Shown: one piece after another, positions 58,632 to 64,000 of the stretch
Position numbering within the stretch: position 1 is the first letter of the stretch
Layout of the letters: every line of letters starts with the position of its first letter
Assembly (NCBI GenBank): GCA_014529385.2
Contig: CM043955.1
Coordinates: 140,699,640-140,763,639, forward strand
Direction: 5' to 3'
From: Adiantum capillus-veneris
Taxonomy: Eukaryota > Streptophyta > Polypodiopsida > Polypodiales > Pteridaceae
DNA length: 64,000 nucleotides
The notes under the pieces: model-generated
Told to the model about the DNA's origin: nothing
What the model saw: only the letters and a program-made list of their open reading frames with translations
Databases searched by the model: none
Made by a program: the position numbers and the translations under genes

Positions 58632-61600
58632 ATGGATTCCGCTAAGTCATCGGCAACTAAGAGAAAAAGACCAACCATCAAGGATGCTCTTGCAGAAGCA
58701 GAACCTTTTGATATTCCAACAGAAACCCTCAAGCCAACCAAGACTTGGGTGGAGGAAGCAGTACTAGAAAAAGAGGTAATAAAGATCTACCAGGGGACTT
58801 TCAGAGATCCTCAAGGGGAATCGGTCGATGTACCTATGATCCCACGAGAATTAGTGGATTATAGCAGATCAGAGAACATCAGCAGATACCTGGAAAGGGC
58901 TGACTTACACAGGTTCTTCACCTCGAGACCATCAGGTGTGGATACAAGAAGAGTGTACAAGTTGGCAACATCCATTCAGAAGGATGGGAAAGCCACATTG
59001 ACAGCCATGGATGGAGAGAAAGTAGAAGTACAGATCACTCCACAGCTCATTGCAGATGCATTGAAGCTGAACAACAAAGGGAGCTCTGTCAGGGAAAGAA
59101 GGGAGGCTATAGAGGTTTATGGGTCCAAGAAACAGAATGCAACTTATGGAGATATGGCAGACCAAAGAGAGGCAACCCTTTGCCGACTGTACAACCAATT
59201 TCTCCATATTTGCAGTAAAAGACCGCAAAAGTATACGACACCGCCCCATGCCATTGCAACTACCATCACATGGGCACTGAAGAGCAACATGCCAAAAGAG
59301 GTGAATTATGCTCAATACATCCACGAGCAAGTAATCGCCATGCACAACGAGAAGCCAAAGTATATAGGAGGAGCTGAAGTTCTGACAAGAATAGCTTATG
59401 AAGCTATTGGAGCCAGAGATCAAGGGCCACGGGTTCCCTCCCAGAATGAGTGGCTTAGAGAAGCCGATGAGGAGGAAGAACAGCAAGAAGTATCCAAGAG
59501 GGCGTCCACAAGAGCACGCCGAAAACTATAAATAGTTTCAGAACCTGAAGAGGCTGTGGACGAGCCGCTCAAGAAGAAAGCGAAGAAGAAGGCTGATCCC
59601 AAGCAAACCAAAAGTCAAAAAGCCGCAAGAATGGAAAGGCTGGTGGAGCAGTTTAGAGCGGAAAGAGCTCTAAAGGGGGACTTTGAAGAAATGTGGGTGC
59701 CAGACCCCACTAAAGTCGGAACCAGCTCAGCCAGGCCACATGTTGATCAATATGATCAATATATTAGAGCTTATGAGGAGTCGGAGGCCATACTGGAGCA
59801 GCAACCTGTCAAGCCTTATACTGAAGAGGAAGTACAGCTTTTAAAAGCTGAGCTGAAAAAGGACGACAAGGAGAAGAAGGAAGTAGATGAGTCTACTGAA
59901 CTTCGAGAGAAAGACGGGCAAGCAAACAAAGGGAAAGCCAAGATGACTGAGGACAATCAGCCCTCCTTTACTGATGTAACAAGCCCGAAGAAGACGGAAA
60001 TTATTGTGGAGGAGACCACAATAGAAATAGAAACAGAAGTTATGGAAAAGCCGGAGGCCGGGACCAAGGAAAAGGAGATAGATCCAGTTCAGCAAAAGAA
60101 AGATGATTATGAGGATCTGGTAGCGATCGGATACAGTGAAGAAGAGGCCCTAGAGGCAGTTTATGGGATATCCCTACGAAAACAAGATGATCGAAAAGGG
60201 ACGAAGGAAAAGACAAAGGGTACAATGGAGATTGAAGAGAAAATGGACGAACAGAACATACTAGAAGAGCCGAAGCCATTGGAGGTGGTGGCAGAAAGAG
60301 CTGTCAAGTTGACAGATGAAGATGAAAAAGACATGCACATGGTGCATGAACTGCTCAGCAAGATTAAAGAAAGATCCAGAGCAAAGGAAGTAGCAATTGA
60401 GACAGCAAAACTAAAGGAAGCAGAGTTGCAGAAGAAGTTAGAGAATGCTATGACTGAATCTGAAAGTCATAATGCATCACTCTACGACGCAGAAAACGAG
60501 AGAGACGGCTTGATACTCCAACTAGCCGAAGCTTCAAGAGAGGTAACAAGTTCGCAGGAAGCAAAGGAGCGAATAGAAGATGAGCTGGAAGCAGCCAAGG
60601 ATGAGCTCATTGAGCTAAGGGAAACAGTCGAACTTCAAGAAAGGACAATCACGAGACTCAGGACCACCCCTAGAGCTAGCAGAGCAGGAACAGAACAAGA
60701 GGGAGCCCTCATACCAGCTCTGGAAGATCAGGTCAGAAGTTTGCAAAGAGAGCTAAGGTTAGAGCAAGTGCAAAGATTGCACATGGCGGAGGGATCATTG
60801 GATGCAGAGGAGAGGCTCACATCAGAAAACCAAACACTAAGGACAGAAAATGAGGCCCTCCTCAAACAGCTCCAAGACCTCCAAGAGCAACAAAGAAGAG
60901 AAACAGAGACACCACAAGAAGAAGCAGGGGGAGCAGCCATAGAGCTACCAGAAACTGAAGAGGCAACCACAATTGAAGATCCAGCCCCAGTTCAAGAAGT
61001 GGCCTCAACTTCAAGAATCTCTGAAGAAGAAGAACAAAGGCTCCAGGACCAAATAGAAAAGTCAACAGAGGAAAGTGCCAAGGCGGAAATGGAATGGGAA
61101 AGGAGACTCCTCATCTCCATTAGACTTCAAGGTTTAGACACAAAAGTGCTCCATGAAGAGTGGATGCAACCCAGCCTGCCTTTCCCTCTGATGAAATTTG
61201 AAGTGATAAAGACGAAAAAGAGAATAGAGGAGGAGCAGTATGTCGCTCTTTACGAAGGCGACATCACAAAGGATGAACAATCAAAGAAGATTGTAGATTC
61301 TCAACCTAGATGGAGGAAAGGTTGGCTGAACAAATACTCAGCCTACCTCATCTACTTGGTAGAGGCTCCAAAGGAGATTCGGGAGGATGCAACCTTCTGC
61401 CTGGTGCCAAGAGTCAGAAACTGGAAAGAGCATGGCAGGATTGCAGAAAAGAAGCCAAATTGGCTTAATTATCCCAGGATGCCAGGACCAAAGGAAGGAG
61501 AGAGAATAGGTAAAGCCTACATGGTGAAAACCCTAACGGGCACCATCAAACTCTTTACTGGCTCTCCTGACCTTTCGTGTCAGATGCTAAAGAAAATTTG

Positions 61601-61907
61601 CAGGACTCTCTTAGCATGCATTGAAGTGTTCGCGCCAGATAAAGCCACGACCTCGAGTCTACTATCGACGGCCGACACAGTGACGGATATGATGTATGAT
61701 CTTTCATTGCAGCCATCACCAAAGGTGTTACATCTCTTATACCAAAGAATTATGTTTTTGCCTAGCTTCCACATGCAAACATTCGAAGAAGCTTTCTACA
61801 CCGGCTTTTTCACTCACGAAAGCAAAATATTCGGCCCAACCGTGACCATTGGCAACCTACGCTACGAATCACATTTGCAGATGCTCAAGAAGACAGGACT
61901 CTATTGA
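58632..61907 (+). CDS. Third ORF: 1,090-codon protein of unknown function with long coiled coil
   Basis: One frame from ATG 58632 to TGA 61905-61907, broken only by TAA at 59529-59531. N-terminal domain (residues 60-275): globular, with LHRFFTSRPSGVDTRRVY, QITPQLIADALKL and RLYNQFLHIC. A helical segment of this kind (an ITPQLIADAL-like block in a retroelement ORF) recalls the 'plant transposon protein' domain of Athila-type ORFs, but I cannot confirm it. Residues 300-560 are Lys/Glu-rich; about 560-830 is a heptad-rich coiled coil; the C-terminal 250 residues are a second globular domain (YSAYLIYLVEAP, FCLVPRVRNW). No signal peptide or membrane segment is seen, so it is not an obvious envelope protein. 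It probably needs its own promoter or spliced transcript. Confidence 0.8.
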
Positions 61908-61920
61908 CCAAGCCTAAAAG

Positions 61921-61957
61921 TCATGTCAGGGACGACATGAACGCGGAGGGGGGGGAG
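61921..61957 (+). promoter_or_regulatory. Pre-PPT hairpin and polypurine tract
   Basis: TCATGTC (61921-61927), loop AGGGAC, GACATGA (61934-61940) form a 7-bp stem. GGAGGGGGGGGAG (61945-61957) is the polypurine tract that primes plus-strand DNA and ends exactly at the TG of the 3' LTR. The same hairpin and tract occur in the helicase-carrying element at 27.6 kb. Confidence 0.88.
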
Positions 61958-61995
61958 TGTTGAGCCAGCAGAGGAAGTGTTGAGCCAGCAGAGGA
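61956..61995 (+). repeat. 20-bp tandem duplication across the PPT/3' LTR junction
   Basis: AGTGTTGAGCCAGCAGAGGA occurs twice in tandem at 61956-61975 and 61976-61995. It joins the last two bases of the polypurine tract to the first 18 bases of the LTR. The 5' LTR has only one copy of the LTR part. Confidence 0.95.
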
Positions 61996-62262
61996 TCGCA
62001 CCCACATTTTTGCTCACACCCATCATTTTGTAACCATTGATTGTAATAAATGTCTTTCCGACATTAATTTTGATTTGAGCCATTCATTAAGTAACGGGAC
62101 TCAATTGAGTTTCCAGCTTGTAATCCCGAAGTAATTTCACCTGTTGATGTAAATAATTAGAGATGTTCTCACCTCCAAGGCTGAGGTATATAAGCCAAAG
62201 TTTTGTAACCTAAAGAGATTCAATTATTAATCAAAGTGAGTTTTTGAGCGCCGTGACTGTGT

Positions 62263-62356
<94 letters not shown>

Positions 62357-62981
62357 CTTATCTTCTTGCTACGCGAGCTACGGGGCCGCCATTGGAGAAG
62401 CGACACCGCCATTGTGTTAGCAACGGTGAGAGCTACGCACAGATACCAAGAGTGCGCGCTATCGGCTTCTATGTGTGGTAAGTTCCTACGAGCTTCGGTG
62501 TGAGTTTTCTTCCAACTCGTGTGTCGGAATAGAGCGTGCAGCCTATCTATAGAACCACAACGAGTAGAGATACGCATTAGTACCATCGGGGTCAAGTTTC
62601 GGTCACCTATATTTTTCGGCCTGTCTTCATACGCGTTTGCCGCACGGAGTGGTTATAGGTTGATTTTGCAGTTCAAGTCTTTAGGGTGTTGTTCTTACCT
62701 AGTGTATAGACTTCCCCTTGAGTTTGAGATCGATTCAATGATTCTAGATCCTGTTTTGTATAGCATTCGTTCGTAGTACGGATTTCAGTCACTTGTGTAT
62801 TTTAGAACTTAGATTTGATTTCCTTAGTAGTGATTGTCATTAGAAGGTCGAGTAGGTGATTTGACACCCACCTAGTTGTTTCCATGCGCCTGCGGGTCAA
62901 GCTCCGTCCTCGTCTGACAAATTCTGTTGTTGGTTGAGTTCTCGCTATTTAGCTTCCGCTAGCGGCGTAACCGCCTTAACA
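61978..62981 (+). mobile_element. 3' LTR
   Basis: Matches 43783-44792 with about ten substitutions outside the GA tract, mostly transitions. It ends TTAACA followed by the duplicated TAATG. It includes TATATAA at 62187-62193 and a GA tract at 62265-62354. Confidence 0.95.
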
Positions 62982-62986
62982 TAATG
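62982..62986. repeat. Target-site duplication TAATG, right copy
   Basis: Directly follows the 3' LTR and pairs with 43778-43782. Confidence 0.95.
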
Positions 62987-63758
62987 CCTTGCAAAAAATC
63001 AGCCCCCTCTCTCTCTTGGGAGAGCTCTCTTGCTATTTGCTCTTGCTCCAGCCTCATTGGCCCTCCCCAAGTCAAGCCAATGACCATTAAGAAGCATAAG
63101 TGATAGCCTTATGACATGTGTCCCCCTTTCCCCTTTTGTGAGAGCTTTAGGTAATTAAATAATTAAACTAAACTCTCATTGGACCCCTTTGCCTCCTGGC
63201 CAATAGGAATCAGGCAAGCCATTGGGCTCCTGAATGCTCATTGGACCCCTTGTGAGACTGCCCATTAGTCTTCTAGGAGACTTAATTCTCATTGGTTTCT
63301 TTTATTAAATGTTTTTAAATTAATTAAACTAGATTTACTCTAGCTTAATTCTCATTGGTCCACTTCAAGGGTCATCCAATAGAAACTGGGCACACCTTGT
63401 GGGCATCTGGCCTAGGGAGCTGACATGTGTCCCTCATTCCCTTTGTGTAAAGGGAGCCTGTGTGTGTGTGTGTGTGTGTGTGTGTGGCTTTCTCTCTCAT
63501 CCCCTAGAAGAAGGGCTCGCCCCCTCCCATGTAGGGATATGTGTTGACTTTGAAGAGCACACAAAGCATCCAATTCCCCCTAGGCTTTAACCCTTTGGAC
63601 ACAACCTTTGAATTTTGGAACCTTAGCATTTTGGAAGTCTTAATGGGCTGAACCTTAGGGTCTTTTTAGCCCATTGTTGCACATGGATCTTTTGCAGATG
63701 GCCCCCCCTTTGGATCCCTACTGTGGCCGGTCTACTAGCTTAACCAATATTCTAGCTT
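62982..63758 (-). repeat. 1.5 kb LTR-like repeat, copy 2, right part
   Basis: Continues copy 2 after the nested element; it matches 39614-40428 including the GT microsatellite (63461-63486) and the end CCAATATTCTAGCTT. With the inserted element removed, copy 2 is about 1.49 kb, against 1.53 kb for copy 1. Confidence 0.92.
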
Positions 63759-64000
63759 GTGTTCGTCTAATGAATTAGAGTAGATGATAATATCATCAAA
63801 GAACACTCCAGTGAAGGTTCAATGAGGCCTGAACAACTTCTCTATCAAGTTGTTGAATGTGGCTGGTGCAATGGTCAAGCCAAAAGGCATGACAATGTAT
63901 TCGTAAAGACCAAATGTGGTGCGAAATGCGGTCTTTACAATGTCTTGATCAACTATCCTTATTTGATGATAGCCACTTTTTAGGTCAATCCTACTGAAGT
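63759..64000 (-). pseudogene. Chromovirus RT segment, upstream half of the pol at 40.9-43.1 kb
   Basis: The minus strand encodes [44 protein letters not shown] and FFDDIIIYSNSLDEHK, the RT palm with catalytic FDD. It stops at the repeat border, and the protein resumes at NKLYVNRKKNEFF at 43065. About a dozen codons that normally join these blocks are missing. The window ends inside this RT. Confidence 0.88.

Noticed and set aside
58632-61907. Envelope protein of an endogenous retrovirus-like element
   Set aside because: Position fits, but I see no signal peptide, fusion segment or transmembrane helix; the protein is charged with a long coiled coil.

Overview
This is a eukaryotic, land-plant-type window made almost entirely of transposable-element DNA. 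I see no intact host gene, rRNA or tRNA. The evidence is Ty3/gypsy polyproteins of plant Athila/Tat and chromovirus type, TG...CA LTRs, polypurine tracts, long GA microsatellites and a spliceosomal intron in a decayed gene. Nested, highly repetitive DNA suggests a large genome. I cannot name the species; a fern, lycophyte or gymnosperm is a guess.

Layout: 0-12 kb holds decayed minus-strand gypsy pieces: an RT/RNase H scrap (1.96-2.48 kb), a chromovirus pol ending in a chromodomain (3.3-6.2 kb), and element 'D' (6.8-12.05 kb), with gag, a protease-like segment, a W-x-P-K tail and five palindromes in its leader. 12.3-13.5 kb is a decayed two-exon gene of transposase type. 13.5-16.5 kb is low-information DNA with GA/CT tracts. 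16.5-32.1 kb is framed by a 4.3-4.6 kb inverted repeat. Between its arms lie a decayed gag-protease-WxPK element ('A'), a LINE-like fragment, and an LTR whose adjoining internal DNA carries a DEAD-box helicase fragment. 33.1-38.2 kb holds a chromovirus 3' end with its LTR and a second gag-protease-WxPK element ('B'). 38.9-43.8 kb is a minus-strand chromovirus (RNase H, integrase, chromodomain) with a 1.5 kb LTR-like repeat. A second copy of that repeat splits its RT.

The main object is a 19.2 kb plus-strand LTR retrotransposon, 43783-62981, nested in that second repeat copy and bounded by the 5-bp duplication TAATG. In order it has a 1.0 kb LTR, a tRNA-Asp-type primer site, a 1.4 kb leader, gag, protease, RT, RNase H, integrase, a second retropepsin-like domain, a W-x-x-K repeat tail, a 2.8 kb spacer, a roughly 1,090-codon third ORF with a coiled coil, a small hairpin, a polypurine tract and the 3' LTR. 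A 24-bp palindrome occurs nine times, only in the two noncoding zones, usually about 284 bp apart. Element D carries a different palindrome in the same place at similar spacing. This conserved layout with a changed sequence is the most unusual thing in the window. The LTRs differ at only about ten sites by eye, so the insertion is recent, but frameshifts and in-frame stops mean this copy cannot make all its proteins.
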